Source: an uncultured Spirochaetales bacterium (lineage in GTDB: Bacteria > Spirochaetota > Spirochaetia > Sphaerochaetales > Sphaerochaetaceae). From it: a DNA stretch of 64,000 nucleotides. How positions within the stretch are numbered: the stretch's first letter is position 1; every line of letters starts with the position of its first letter. The stretch lies in the NCBI GenBank assembly GCA_949287505.1, contig CASEGX010000017.1, positions 37,236-101,235 of the forward strand, given 5' to 3'. The notes under the pieces were generated by a model. It did no database searches. It saw nothing but the letters and a program-made list of their open reading frames with translations, and was not told where the DNA came from. Of this stretch, positions 50,049-58,670 are shown one piece after another. A program made the translations under genes and the position numbers.

Positions 50049-51251
50049 ATGGCCAGAGACAAGGTTGAGATCCGGAAGATGATAGAAGAGCTCAAGGCTC
50101 TCAATACATCAAACATGTACCTTAATGATTTCTTCCATACATGGAAGGAGAGCGATGATGAGATTGCTGCAGTCTTCAAGGTCGCAGAGATTCTCAGAGG
50201 AATGAGGGAGAACAATATCTCCTCGAAGGTGTTTGATTCGGGACTCGGAATCTCGATTTTCCGTGATAATTCAACAAGGACAAGATTCTCATTCGCTTCT
50301 GCCTGCAACCTCCTTGGCCTTGAGGTTCAGGATCTCGATGAGAAAGTTTCCCAGATTGCACATGGAGAGACGGTCAGAGAGACAGCCAATATGATTTCCT
50401 TCATGGCTGATGTCATCGGTATCCGCGATGATATGTATATCGGTAAGGGCTACACATACATGAAGAGCGTTTCCGAAGCTGTGCAGGAAGGATACAGGGA
50501 TGGCGTTCTCGAGCAGAGGCCGACACTTGTGAACCTCCAGTGTGATATCGACCACCCGACACAGTGCATGGCAGATATGCTTCATGTAATCAATCACTTC
50601 GGAGGAGTTGAGAATCTCAAGGGTAAGAAAGTCGCAATGACATGGGCATATTCTCCTTCCTATGGTAAACCGCTTTCAGTTCCACAGGGAGTTATTGGAC
50701 TCTTCACACGTTTCGGAATGGATGTGGTTCTTGCTCATCCGGAAGGATATGATGTGATGAGCGATGTTGAGGATGTCGCAAGAAAGAATGCAGCCGCTTC
50801 CGGTGGTTCATACAGAAAGGTCAATACAATGGAAGAGGCATTCAAGGATGCGGACATCGTTTATCCGAAGTCATGGGCACCGTTTGCAGTGATGGAGGAG
50901 AGGACGAAGCTTGTAGGAGAGGGAAGGTTCGACGAGCTCAAGGACCTGGAGAAGAAGTGCCTCGAGAACAATGCGAAGTTCAAGAACTGGACATGTACTG
51001 AAGAGCTTATGAAGACCACAAAGGATGGAAAGGCTCTCTACATGCATTGTCTTCCTGCTGATATCACAGGTGTATCCTGCAAGGAAGGAGAAGTCGATGC
51101 ATCCGTCTTTGACCGCTACCTTGTTCCGCTTTACAAAGAAGCATCCTACAAGCCATATGTTATAGCTGCAATGATTTTCCTCTCAAAGTTCAAGGATCCG
51201 TCAGGAAAACTTGCAGAGCTGCTGGATGCTGCAGCACCAAGAATCAGATAA
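50049..51251 (+). CDS. ygeW: YgeW: knotted carbamoyltransferase of the purine cluster
   Basis: A 400-residue transcarbamylase with the carbamoyl-phosphate loop DNSTRTRFSF (about 73-82), HPTQCMADM, and the late MHCLPADITG. YgeW members form a knot and have been assigned to the urate/purine pathway, where a phosphorolytic step makes carbamoyl phosphate. The partner genes ygeX, hyuA-like and carbamate kinase (yqeA) are not in this window. It ends with a strong hairpin. Confidence 0.93.
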   Translation: MARDKVEIRKMIEELKALNTSNMYLNDFFHTWKESDDEIAAVFKVAEILRGMRENNISSKVFDSGLGISIFRDNSTRTRFSFASACNLLGLEVQDLDEKVSQIAHGETVRETANMISFMADVIGIRDDMYIGKGYTYMKSVSEAVQEGYRDGVLEQRPTLVNLQCDIDHPTQCMADMLHVINHFGGVENLKGKKVAMTWAYSPSYGKPLSVPQGVIGLFTRFGMDVVLAHPEGYDVMSDVEDVARKNAAASGGSYRKVNTMEEAFKDADIVYPKSWAPFAVMEERTKLVGEGRFDELKDLEKKCLENNAKFKNWTCTEELMKTTKDGKALYMHCLPADITGVSCKEGEVDASVFDRYLVPLYKEASYKPYVIAAMIFLSKFKDPSGKLAELLDAAAPRIR

Positions 51252-51271
51252 GTATCTTCAATGTAAAGAAT

Positions 51272-51303
51272 AAGGGACTGCTGAGGCAGTCCCTTGTCTA
51301 ATA
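51272..51303. terminator. Bidirectional terminator between ygeW and the ABC transporter operon
   Basis: AAGGGACTGC (51272-51281), loop TGAG, GCAGTCCCTT (51286-51295). It is T-rich on both sides (TTGTCTAATAATTATTT on the plus strand, TTATTCTTT on the minus strand). Confidence 0.85.
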
Positions 51304-51308
51304 ATTAT

Positions 51309-52319
51309 TTACATATTGAGTATTCTTTCTGCATCTGACGGTGTCAGATTATAGTTGTAATAGAGTTTGTAATACTCGATGGTCTTCTCCTTAATATCCA
51401 CAGGATAGAGTTCTGGATAGAGAAGATTCCCTAGCCAGTATATTCCTATGATCCTGTTCGTTGCCGGAGGATTGTCTATAAACGGATATGGCTCTGATGG
51501 CAGCAGATAGACCTTGCCATTCTGTACGGCTCTGAGGTTTTTCCATTCCTTTGCTGTTGTCACCTCATTATATGCCTCAGGGGAGGTGAGGATGATCACA
51601 TCTGGATCCCAGATATAAAGCTGTTCCATTGATACCTTGTTTGAGGAGGATCCGAATGAAGAGGGAACGACATTTCTGGCTCCCACTTTCTCAATCACCT
51701 CACCGTGGAAATTCCCTTCCGCAATGCCGTCAAGACCATCATCTGATGAGGAGTAATAGACAGTTACAGGATCTGTTATCATTGTTCTTGCGTTTTCTGC
51801 CATTCTGAGGGCTTCTTCTGCAAAAAGCGCAAGATCCTCGCATTTTTCCTCTTTGCCGAGAAGCTTTCCGAGTGTCCTGAAAACCTGGGGAGTGTTATCG
51901 AGATATGCCTCGATGAAGATGACAGGAATCATTATATCGTGTTCAAGATCATCAAGCTCCTTCGCCATCTCTTCCCTTGTTCCCTTTATCTCTCCCATGT
52001 CTATGACCACATCAGGAGCTGCGGACATCAGTGCTTCCTTGTTCAGGTTTGCCTTCTTTCCGTAGAATGTTCCGAAAACGGGAAGGTTCACCACATCCTG
52101 CACGAAATAGTCTTCTGCGCTTCCTGAAAGCTTGGATGACCATCCTGCAATCTGCTCCGGAGCAACTGAATAGAGCACCAGCTGTGAAAGATTTCCTGAT
52201 GGAACAATTCTCTCAATGCTTCCAAGATCTCTTTCTCTTCCGAGTGAATCCGTGAAAGATACTGCAAAAAGCTGTATCGACATAAGGCATACGAGGAAAA
52301 GCACGATTGTCTTTTTCAT
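51309..52319 (-). CDS. ABC transporter substrate-binding protein (BtuF/FecB type; probable molybdate or tungstate)
   Basis: A 336-residue periplasmic binding protein with an N-terminal signal (MKKTIVLFLVCLMSIQLFA). Fold marks: FTDSLGRERDL, RIVPSGNLSQLVLYSVAP, APDVVIDMGEIKGT, and DPDVIILTSPEAYNEV. It is the last gene of the modE-fecCD-ATPase-methyltransferase operon. The usual ligand of this fold is an iron chelate or B12, but the ModE head and the Mo-enzyme neighbourhood make molybdate or tungstate likelier. Confidence 0.85.
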   Translation of the reverse strand: MKKTIVLFLVCLMSIQLFAVSFTDSLGRERDLGSIERIVPSGNLSQLVLYSVAPEQIAGWSSKLSGSAEDYFVQDVVNLPVFGTFYGKKANLNKEALMSAAPDVVIDMGEIKGTREEMAKELDDLEHDIMIPVIFIEAYLDNTPQVFRTLGKLLGKEEKCEDLALFAEEALRMAENARTMITDPVTVYYSSSDDGLDGIAEGNFHGEVIEKVGARNVVPSSFGSSSNKVSMEQLYIWDPDVIILTSPEAYNEVTTAKEWKNLRAVQNGKVYLLPSEPYPFIDNPPATNRIIGIYWLGNLLYPELYPVDIKEKTIEYYKLYYNYNLTPSDAERILNM

Positions 52320-52322
52320 CCT

Positions 52323-52985
52323 TCATTCCTCCTTTCTCCATATTGTGAACAGTGTTGAATGCTTTCTGTTGGGGAGCATGTAACCGTACTCTGTCTCCTG
52401 CAGGAATGCCAGGTATTGATCCTTGCGTTCATCTCCATACATTCTCTTCACGAATCTCTCCGCTTCTTCCATATTCCGGAGAGGCTGGCTGAAATCGGCT
52501 GTGAATGGAGTCACTCTGTATTGGATATCATTTCTTTTACCGAGGAAGCTTTTTATCCTTTCCGTCTCTCCCTCTCTCTTCCTGAGCGTGTCACATTGCC
52601 CGCGATGCTCTGAGACTGCATATATGATCTTCCTTCCCGCTTCAAGATATCTGTCAAGATTGTCATTTTCCGTAATGCGCCCGAAGAAAATCATCAGAAT
52701 GACATCTGCCTTATCGGGAATGCAGGATGCATCCAGAAGGGAGTAGATGGAGAGACCTGAGCGGGATACCGCTTCACATATTGCGGCTCTGTCGTTATCT
52801 GTCGCGGTTATCCTGTATCCATCGCGCGCAAGGATCTCTGCGACATATCCCAAGCCGCATCCAAGTTCGAGGATGCTCTCATTCTTATTCACATGTCTTT
52901 CTATCTCATTTGCAAGAAGACGGTGGAAAACAGTGGATGATGAAGCGTCCCTGTACCACCTTATTCTTTCATTATCCCACCACAT
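52323..52985 (-). CDS. Class I SAM-dependent methyltransferase in the ABC operon
   Basis: The start is the ATG at 52985, reading MWWDNERIRWYRDASSS; it follows GAGGTGACT at the end of the ATPase gene. The frame is open further, to 53045, inside that gene. SAM motif SILELGCGLGYVAEILARDG (about 37-56) and TATDNDRAAICEAV follow, with no clear substrate domain. Similar methyltransferases occur beside such ABC genes; the substrate is unknown. Confidence 0.8.
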   Translation of the reverse strand: MWWDNERIRWYRDASSSTVFHRLLANEIERHVNKNESILELGCGLGYVAEILARDGYRITATDNDRAAICEAVSRSGLSIYSLLDASCIPDKADVILMIFFGRITENDNLDRYLEAGRKIIYAVSEHRGQCDTLRKREGETERIKSFLGKRNDIQYRVTPFTADFSQPLRNMEEAERFVKRMYGDERKDQYLAFLQETEYGYMLPNRKHSTLFTIWRKEE

Positions 52986-52987
52986 AG

Positions 52988-53761
52988 TCACCTCGGAACG
53001 CAGATTATCCTGCGGTTTTCGCCAGTCTCGATTTCCCTGATGCAAAGTTTGCGTGAATAGAGTTCTTCCAGTACTTTTCCGTCAAGGAGCTCTTTAGGCT
53101 TTCCATGAAAGGATATATGGCTCTCTGAAAGGACCATAACATCAGTTGCGTTCATAAGCGCCTGTTCTGGGTTGTGAGTTGAGAAGATGATGGTATATCC
53201 TTTTTCCTTCAGTTTTGCAGTAGTCTCCATTACAAGGAGCTGGTTGGAGTAATCCAGAGCTGATGTCGGTTCATCAAGAAGAAGTATCCTTGCATCCTGT
53301 ATGAGTGCCCTTGCAATCAGGACGAGCTGTCTCTCTCCACCGGAGATTGCATTCACAACCCTCATGGAAAGATCCGCTATCCCCAGCGTCTCCAGAATCT
53401 CCTCAGCCTTTTCCCTGTCCTTTTTCCCAGGCTTGCCGAAAAGGGGCAGCAGAGGTGCTCGTCCCATAAGCACTGTATCCATTACAGAGTATGAATAGAC
53501 AATCTCCGATGATTGCGGAATGTATGCAATCTGCATTGCCCTTTCCTTCTTTTTCATCAGCGCAGCATCCTCTCCGTCTATGAGAAGGCTTCCTTTCTCC
53601 GGGCGGAGAAAACCCAGAATAAGACGAAGGAGCGTGGTTTTTCCCGATCCGTTTCTGCCGAGTATTGCCAGCGCTTCCCCTGATGACACTGAGAAGGAGA
53701 TGTCCTCAAGAACCTTTCTTTTCCCATAGCTGAAAGAGAGTGACCTTGCTTCAAGCCTCAT
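52988..53761 (-). CDS. ABC transporter ATP-binding protein (FecE/BtuD type)
   Basis: A 257-residue ATPase with Walker A GRNGSGKT (about 35-42), a Q-loop YIPQSSEIV, signature ISGGERQLVLIARAL and Walker B ILLLDEPTSALD. It fits the iron-siderophore/B12/molybdate (MolC-like) importer class. Its start overlaps the permease by 11 bp. Confidence 0.92.
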   Translation of the reverse strand: MRLEARSLSFSYGKRKVLEDISFSVSSGEALAILGRNGSGKTTLLRLILGFLRPEKGSLLIDGEDAALMKKKERAMQIAYIPQSSEIVYSYSVMDTVLMGRAPLLPLFGKPGKKDREKAEEILETLGIADLSMRVVNAISGGERQLVLIARALIQDARILLLDEPTSALDYSNQLLVMETTAKLKEKGYTIIFSTHNPEQALMNATDVMVLSESHISFHGKPKELLDGKVLEELYSRKLCIREIETGENRRIICVPR

Positions 53762-54767
53762 TCTTTCTTCCCTCCTTTATGATGAGATACAAGAAGAAGG
53801 GCGCACCGATGAATGATGTGAGTATTCCAATCGGTATCTCAGAATAGGTTGCTGATCTTGATACGGTATCAACTGCGGTCAGAAACGCAGCCCCGAGGAT
53901 TATCGATGCCGGGATGGTTTTTCTTGAGTCGGTTCCGGTGATCATGCGTGTTATGTGAGGAATCACGAGTCCTACCCATCCGATCACGCCTGCAACAGCC
54001 ACAGTGGATGCTGTCATCAGAGTTGCCGATGCAATCGCGATGCCGCGTATGAGACGGGTGTTTACCCCCAGCGATAATGCCTCTTCTTCAGGAAGGGAGA
54101 GTATGTTCATCCTCCATGAAAGAAGAAGTACCGGAATTATTGATATCACTATGGGAATGATAATCAGGCGTACCTCATCCATTCCGGCTCCTGCAAGAGA
54201 GCCCATCAGAAAATATGTGATGGAAGGTAACTCATCCTCAGGGTCAGCAACGAGTTTTATGAAGCTTGTACCGGACTGGAACAGTGAGCTTATCATTATG
54301 CCACCGAGAACAAGACCCAGAACCTGATTTGACGGCACTTTCGATGCAATTGCCCACACAAGGATCACGGCCGTTATTCCCATGATAAAAGCAAGCAGAG
54401 GAACTGAGAATGACGGAAGGGCAAGAAGGAGAGCCAGAGCCGCTCCGAATCCTGCACCCGTCGATGTTCCAAGCACATCGGGAGAGACCATTGGATTGCG
54501 GAAGATTATCTGGAATATGAGGCCGGAAAGGGAAAGGGCTGCGCCGATCAGAGTCGAGGCGAGTATCCTTGGCAGCCTTATGTTGAACACGACAGATTCT
54601 GCCTGTGGTGTCCAGTCCGGGGTTATCGGCAGGATTCTCGAGAGAAGTATTTTTATCAGTTCCAGAGGATTGACCGGGTAGCGTCCTATGGAGAATGAGA
54701 GAACGAAGACAAGTACGTAGAGAATAATGAGGACAGCAATTTCCGGAGCTTTGTCAGATTTTCTCAA
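53751..54767 (-). CDS. FecCD-family ABC permease
   Basis: A 338-residue permease with about 10 helices and the BtuC-like marks RLPRILASTLIGAALSLSG, GTSTGAGFGAALALLLALP and GWVGLVIPHITRMITG. The class transports iron chelates, B12, or, in MolB-type systems, molybdate and tungstate. Overlaps the ModE gene by 14 bp. Confidence 0.9.
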   Translation of the reverse strand: MRKSDKAPEIAVLIILYVLVFVLSFSIGRYPVNPLELIKILLSRILPITPDWTPQAESVVFNIRLPRILASTLIGAALSLSGLIFQIIFRNPMVSPDVLGTSTGAGFGAALALLLALPSFSVPLLAFIMGITAVILVWAIASKVPSNQVLGLVLGGIMISSLFQSGTSFIKLVADPEDELPSITYFLMGSLAGAGMDEVRLIIIPIVISIIPVLLLSWRMNILSLPEEEALSLGVNTRLIRGIAIASATLMTASTVAVAGVIGWVGLVIPHITRMITGTDSRKTIPASIILGAAFLTAVDTVSRSATYSEIPIGILTSFIGAPFFLYLIIKEGRKNEA

Positions 54768-55092
54768 GGTATCCTCCTTTCGCCTCCTGGAGCTTGCTGT
54801 TCATCTCTTTCGACAGAGACTGGAAGCTATCAAGAAGCTGTCGTCCGCTTTCAGTAAGCTCTGCCTTTCCTCCTCCTTTCCCGCCCTGTGAGCGCCTTAC
54901 TGCTTCCTTTCCTATGGCTTTCTCCGTCCCTCTTATCATCTTCCAGGCCTTGGAGTAGGAGAGTCCCATCTTCTCTGAGGCGTGACGCACGGATTCGGTT
55001 TCATCAATGAGAATGAAAAGCTCGGCAACGCCTGGGCCGAAAAAGGGTTTGCCTGTGTCGTCTGTAAGTTTCAAAAGCAGTGTTGCATCCAT
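54754..55092 (-). CDS. ModE-type molybdate-responsive regulator, single HTH domain
   Basis: The 112-residue protein is the N-terminal winged helix of ModE (GPGVAELFILIDETESVRHA, MGLSYSKAWKMIRGTE, RSQGGKGGGKAELTESGRQL). It has no C-terminal MOP/TOBE domain, so it may not bind molybdate itself. It heads the ABC operon. The 261 bp upstream (55093-55353) hold no gene; AGGCT/AGCCT (about 55228-55262) forms an inverted repeat, and a loose palindrome TTGTAC..GTGCAA lies at 55270-55286. Confidence 0.85.
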   Translation of the reverse strand: MDATLLLKLTDDTGKPFFGPGVAELFILIDETESVRHASEKMGLSYSKAWKMIRGTEKAIGKEAVRRSQGGKGGGKAELTESGRQLLDSFQSLSKEMNSKLQEAKGGYLEKI

Positions 55093-55353
55093 CGAATTGT
55101 TTCCTGAAATAATTCGCTTCCATTATATATCTGAAAATATGATGGAGCAAGCATAATGCACTTCTGGATATACAGATTGTGTGAGTGCCTTCCGCACAAC
55201 TGAATTCAGCGTGTTTTCCCGGTGCTTTACAGGCTCTGGGGCAGTGTTAATCCCAAAGCCTGAAAATGTTGTACATATGGTGCAAGCTCCCATAGGCTTG
55301 CCTGTGGAAAGAATTACTGAAGACAGCTAAGAACAGAAAAAGAGCTGAACAGT

Positions 55354-56469
55354 CTACGCATAATCGGGATCGATGTTAAACTGGAATGAGTATGTCGGGA
55401 ATGCCTCATTCAATGCATTTGTGGCATCTTTACGGAATGCAGCGTAATCAGTGAGAGAGAAATCCACGACCACATCAAAGTGCACTCTCGAGTCTTCCAT
55501 ATGCACATGGAATGCATGGATGGATATAACGGAGGGAGATACATTCTTCAGTACTTTCAGAACCTCTTTCTTCATCAGTATGACCACAGGATTGTCTGAG
55601 TTGACCGCATACATTCCGAATGTGAAGTAGATACCCATCTTGTTCATTATCTCAACCTGGGCATCGGTCATCGCATCGAAAATCTCCTCACCCTTGGCAT
55701 CGGATGGAACCTCAACATTGCATGTTCCGATCATTCTTGAAGGACCGTATGTATGTATCTGGATATCATAACCACCGGAAAGAGGAGGATGCGTTGCTAT
55801 TATCTTTCTGATCTCCTTTACCGTTTCCTTCGATGGACGCTCTCCTACGATTGCAGATACTGTGTCAACGACACTCTTGACACCTGCATACATGATGAAC
55901 ACGGAAACTATTATTCCGGCCCAGCCGTCAACCGGGAACGATGAGAAGAGCGATATCACTGATGCTATGATTGTAACAGAGGTCGCCATTGCATCCGAAA
56001 GAGCATCCATTCCTGATGCTGATAATGCCTCGCTTTCAATGCTTTTCCCGTTTTTCTGGTTCACTCTCCATAGAAACAGCTTCACACCGATTGTCAAGAG
56101 GAGTATGAAAAGCATCGGAGCAGATACTGTCACGGGACTAGGATTCTGTATCCTGTCTATGGATGTCCTGAAGAATGCTCCGCCTGTGAAGAGCACTATA
56201 AATGCCACAAAGAGAGCGGAGATATACTCAATCCTGCCGAATCCGAGAGGGTGTGTATGCGTAGGTTTCCTTTTGGCGATATTGAAACCCATTATCGTAA
56301 CAACAGAAGAAAGCATGTCAGAAGCATTGTTTGCAGCATCTGACATGATTGCCACGGAGCCTGAAAAAAGTCCTATGACAATCTTTACTATGGCGATTGC
56401 CGCATTCGAGATAATTCCAAGGAGTGCGGTTCTCTTCAATACCTTATTCCGTTTCTCTTCATCAATCAT
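55354..56469 (-). CDS. Cation diffusion facilitator (CDF) transporter
   Basis: A 371-residue CDF protein with six helices. Metal-site motifs are SDAANNASDMLSS (helix 2) and ASGMDALSDAMATS (helix 5), the basic loop KRKPTHTHPLGFGRIEYIS lies between, and a cytoplasmic C-terminal dimer domain follows. It exports Zn2+, Mn2+ or Fe2+. It is divergent from yqeC with 16 bp between starts. No link to selenium or molybdenum is visible. Confidence 0.92.
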   Translation of the reverse strand: MIDEEKRNKVLKRTALLGIISNAAIAIVKIVIGLFSGSVAIMSDAANNASDMLSSVVTIMGFNIAKRKPTHTHPLGFGRIEYISALFVAFIVLFTGGAFFRTSIDRIQNPSPVTVSAPMLFILLLTIGVKLFLWRVNQKNGKSIESEALSASGMDALSDAMATSVTIIASVISLFSSFPVDGWAGIIVSVFIMYAGVKSVVDTVSAIVGERPSKETVKEIRKIIATHPPLSGGYDIQIHTYGPSRMIGTCNVEVPSDAKGEEIFDAMTDAQVEIMNKMGIYFTFGMYAVNSDNPVVILMKKEVLKVLKNVSPSVISIHAFHVHMEDSRVHFDVVVDFSLTDYAAFRKDATNALNEAFPTYSFQFNIDPDYA

Positions 56470-56485
56470 TGTCGAGTAGTCTAGC

Positions 56486-57232
56486 GTGGAGAATAAAGCT
56501 AATCAAGGCTATAATCGGAGAGTGAGACTTTCTGATGTACTTTTTGAAACCCTTCTTCCAGAGAAAAGGGGATTTATATCGATAACGGGAGGTGGAGGGA
56601 AGACAACGCTCCTTTCACTGCTTGGGAAAAAAGCCGCAGAGGCGGGATGCTCCGTGCTCCTGACGACTACGACAAAAGTGGCATCTCCCTACCTTCATGA
56701 TTACAAGGCTGATACGATATTCGGAGATGAGAGTATCCTTGCCCATGTTCCGGAAAAAGGTCGCATTGTCTTTTACAGTGAGCACCATACGCTTGATATG
56801 AAGAAATGGATCGCCCCAAGAGATGACGTTCTTACTGTCCTATATTCCCATTTCGATGTGATTATCGCAGAAGCAGATGGTTCAAGAGGACTGCCGCTTA
56901 AAATACATACAGAGCGCGATCCTGTCATACACCCCCTGACTACAGCAGTAATTTCAGTCATGGGGCTGTGGGGAATTGGGGGAAAGGCATATGCGGAAGC
57001 CTTCGGTGAGGACAGGGATATAATAATCAATGGAGATTACCTTCAATGGTACCTCAATGCACCAGAAGGTCTCTGCAAGGGATTCGTGAATAACAATGCA
57101 GTCGTATTCAATGGTGCAGAGAACGTCGATGATGATGTCATGAAGATGCTTTCAGGTCTTTCATATCCTGCAGACACGAAGGCATATGCCGCATCTGAGA
57201 TGGAGGACAGGATTTATGGGTTTATTTGCTGA
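56486..57232 (+). CDS. yqeC: YqeC: selenium-dependent hydroxylase accessory protein
   Basis: A 248-residue P-loop protein with SITGGGGKTTLLSLLG near residue 34 and ADGSRGLPLKIH, typical of YqeC. It is thought to work with YqeB and a molybdopterin cytidylyltransferase (MocA) in placing the Se-containing Mo cofactor. The start is unsure: the GTG at 56486 is the longest frame, and a GTG at 56522 follows a TATAAT (56510-56515) so closely that a leaderless start is possible. It overlaps yqeB by 17 bp. Confidence 0.88.
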   Translation: MENKANQGYNRRVRLSDVLFETLLPEKRGFISITGGGGKTTLLSLLGKKAAEAGCSVLLTTTTKVASPYLHDYKADTIFGDESILAHVPEKGRIVFYSEHHTLDMKKWIAPRDDVLTVLYSHFDVIIAEADGSRGLPLKIHTERDPVIHPLTTAVISVMGLWGIGGKAYAEAFGEDRDIIINGDYLQWYLNAPEGLCKGFVNNNAVVFNGAENVDDDVMKMLSGLSYPADTKAYAASEMEDRIYGFIC

Positions 57233-58670
57233 AGCTGCTGAACTTGAGAAGAACGGTAAGGCCTTTGCGCTTGTCACGATAACAGATACAGAGGGTGTTG
57301 TTCCGAGAAGAAGCGGCAGGATGATTGTCTCGGAAGATTGTACTGCAATCGGGACTATCGGTGGCGGGGAGATTGAATACAGGGCAATGCTCATAGCCAA
57401 AGATGCTATAAAGAATGGAAAAGGTGGTCATTTCCGTATCGAGCATGGGCATGATGGAGTTGTTTGCATCTTCGTTGATATCCCCATTCCCTCGAAAAAG
57501 GCTGTGATAGTCGGTTCTGGGCATGTCGGCAAGGCAATTTCCTCTTTGCTTAGAAGCCTTGGCTGGAGTGTTATCATTCTTGAAAAAGGAACGGATGAGA
57601 AGACTCTTCTTTCTACGGATATTGATGACAAGACTGCCATAATAATTGCGGGAAAGCATGATGCAGCGCTTGTCAAAGCCGCTCTCTCCACTCCTGCATT
57701 CTACGTAGGACTTCTTGCTTCGCGGAGCCTTCTGATAGCTCCTGATCCAAGGCTTTATTTCCCCATCGGGCTGGATATAGGAGAGGAGACGCCTGAGGAG
57801 ATTGCCGTTTCCGTCGTTTCGGAGATTATGGCTGTATTCAATAAACGTACAGGAAGGAGCAACAGGGACTGGCAGAAAAGGCTTGTGATTGTCCGTGGTG
57901 CCGGAGATCTTGCAACGGGAACGATTGTCCGATTGGTTAAAGCAGGATACAAGGTCCTGGCCCTTGAGACAGAGAAGCCTACAGTCATAAGAAGGACCGT
58001 ATCCCTTGCAGAGGCTGTGTATGAGAAGAAAATGACTGTCGAGGGAGTGACTGGTGTTCTTGTCCAGAATGATGCAGAGGCGAGAAGAGCACTCGACGAT
58101 GGTATGGTTCCTGTAATGATAGACCAGGATCTTTCCGTTCTGGAATCTTTCCATCCTGTAGTCCTTGTCGATGCTATCATCGCAAAGAAGAATCTCGGCA
58201 CCAGAAAAGGGATGGCTCCGCTTGTGATTGCTCTGGGACCTGGATTCACTGCAGGCATTGATGCCGATGCCGTGATAGAGACAAAACGTGGTCATACACT
58301 TGGTTCCGTGATATGGCAGGGCTCTGCCATTCCCAATTCCGGTGTGCCTGGAGTAATCGGGGGATACGGGAAGGAGCGGGTGATACATTCCCCCGCATCC
58401 GGTGTTTTCAAAGGCGTGAGGGAAATCGGGGACATCGTAAAACAAGGAGATGTTATTGCATATGTTGGCAGTACTCCTGTCATTGCCACGATAAACGGAA
58501 AACTCCGCGGTCTTCTTCATGACGGTCTTTCTGTCTCTGAAGGGTTCAAAATCGCGGATATTGATCCGAGGGGAGAGGAGGCAGATCATCTGACCATCTC
58601 GGACAAGGCCCGGGCAATAGCCGGAGGTGTTCTCGAAGTCGTCACCTCGAGGTTGAATGAAATCACGTAA
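57216..58670 (+). CDS. yqeB: YqeB: XdhC-like plus EF2563-type fusion, selenium-dependent molybdenum hydroxylase maturation
   Basis: The start is the ATG at 57216, 9 bp after GGAGG. 484 residues in two halves. Residues about 1-215 are XdhC-like: a CoxI segment GVVPRRSGRMIVSEDCTAIG and TIGGGEIEYRAM, then a Rossmann site VIVGSGHVGKAISSLL (about 97-112). Residues about 220-484 are the EF2563 domain: VIVRGAGDLATGTIVRLVKA, RRTVSLAEAVYE, IALGPGFTAGIDADAVIETK. This is the domain layout of E. coli YqeB. Its stop overlaps the proA start by 1 bp. Confidence 0.92.
   Translation: MGLFAEAAELEKNGKAFALVTITDTEGVVPRRSGRMIVSEDCTAIGTIGGGEIEYRAMLIAKDAIKNGKGGHFRIEHGHDGVVCIFVDIPIPSKKAVIVGSGHVGKAISSLLRSLGWSVIILEKGTDEKTLLSTDIDDKTAIIIAGKHDAALVKAALSTPAFYVGLLASRSLLIAPDPRLYFPIGLDIGEETPEEIAVSVVSEIMAVFNKRTGRSNRDWQKRLVIVRGAGDLATGTIVRLVKAGYKVLALETEKPTVIRRTVSLAEAVYEKKMTVEGVTGVLVQNDAEARRALDDGMVPVMIDQDLSVLESFHPVVLVDAIIAKKNLGTRKGMAPLVIALGPGFTAGIDADAVIETKRGHTLGSVIWQGSAIPNSGVPGVIGGYGKERVIHSPASGVFKGVREIGDIVKQGDVIAYVGSTPVIATINGKLRGLLHDGLSVSEGFKIADIDPRGEEADHLTISDKARAIAGGVLEVVTSRLNEIT

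Noticed and set aside
55093..55353. Moco-type riboswitch upstream of the modE operon
   Set aside because: An inverted repeat is present but the conserved core of the Moco RNA could not be recognised.
57222..58589. 455-codon open frame on the strand opposite yqeB
   Set aside because: It lies wholly over yqeB, has no recognisable domain, and is rich in Ser, Arg, Cys and His as shadow frames are. Low stop frequency follows from codon use.
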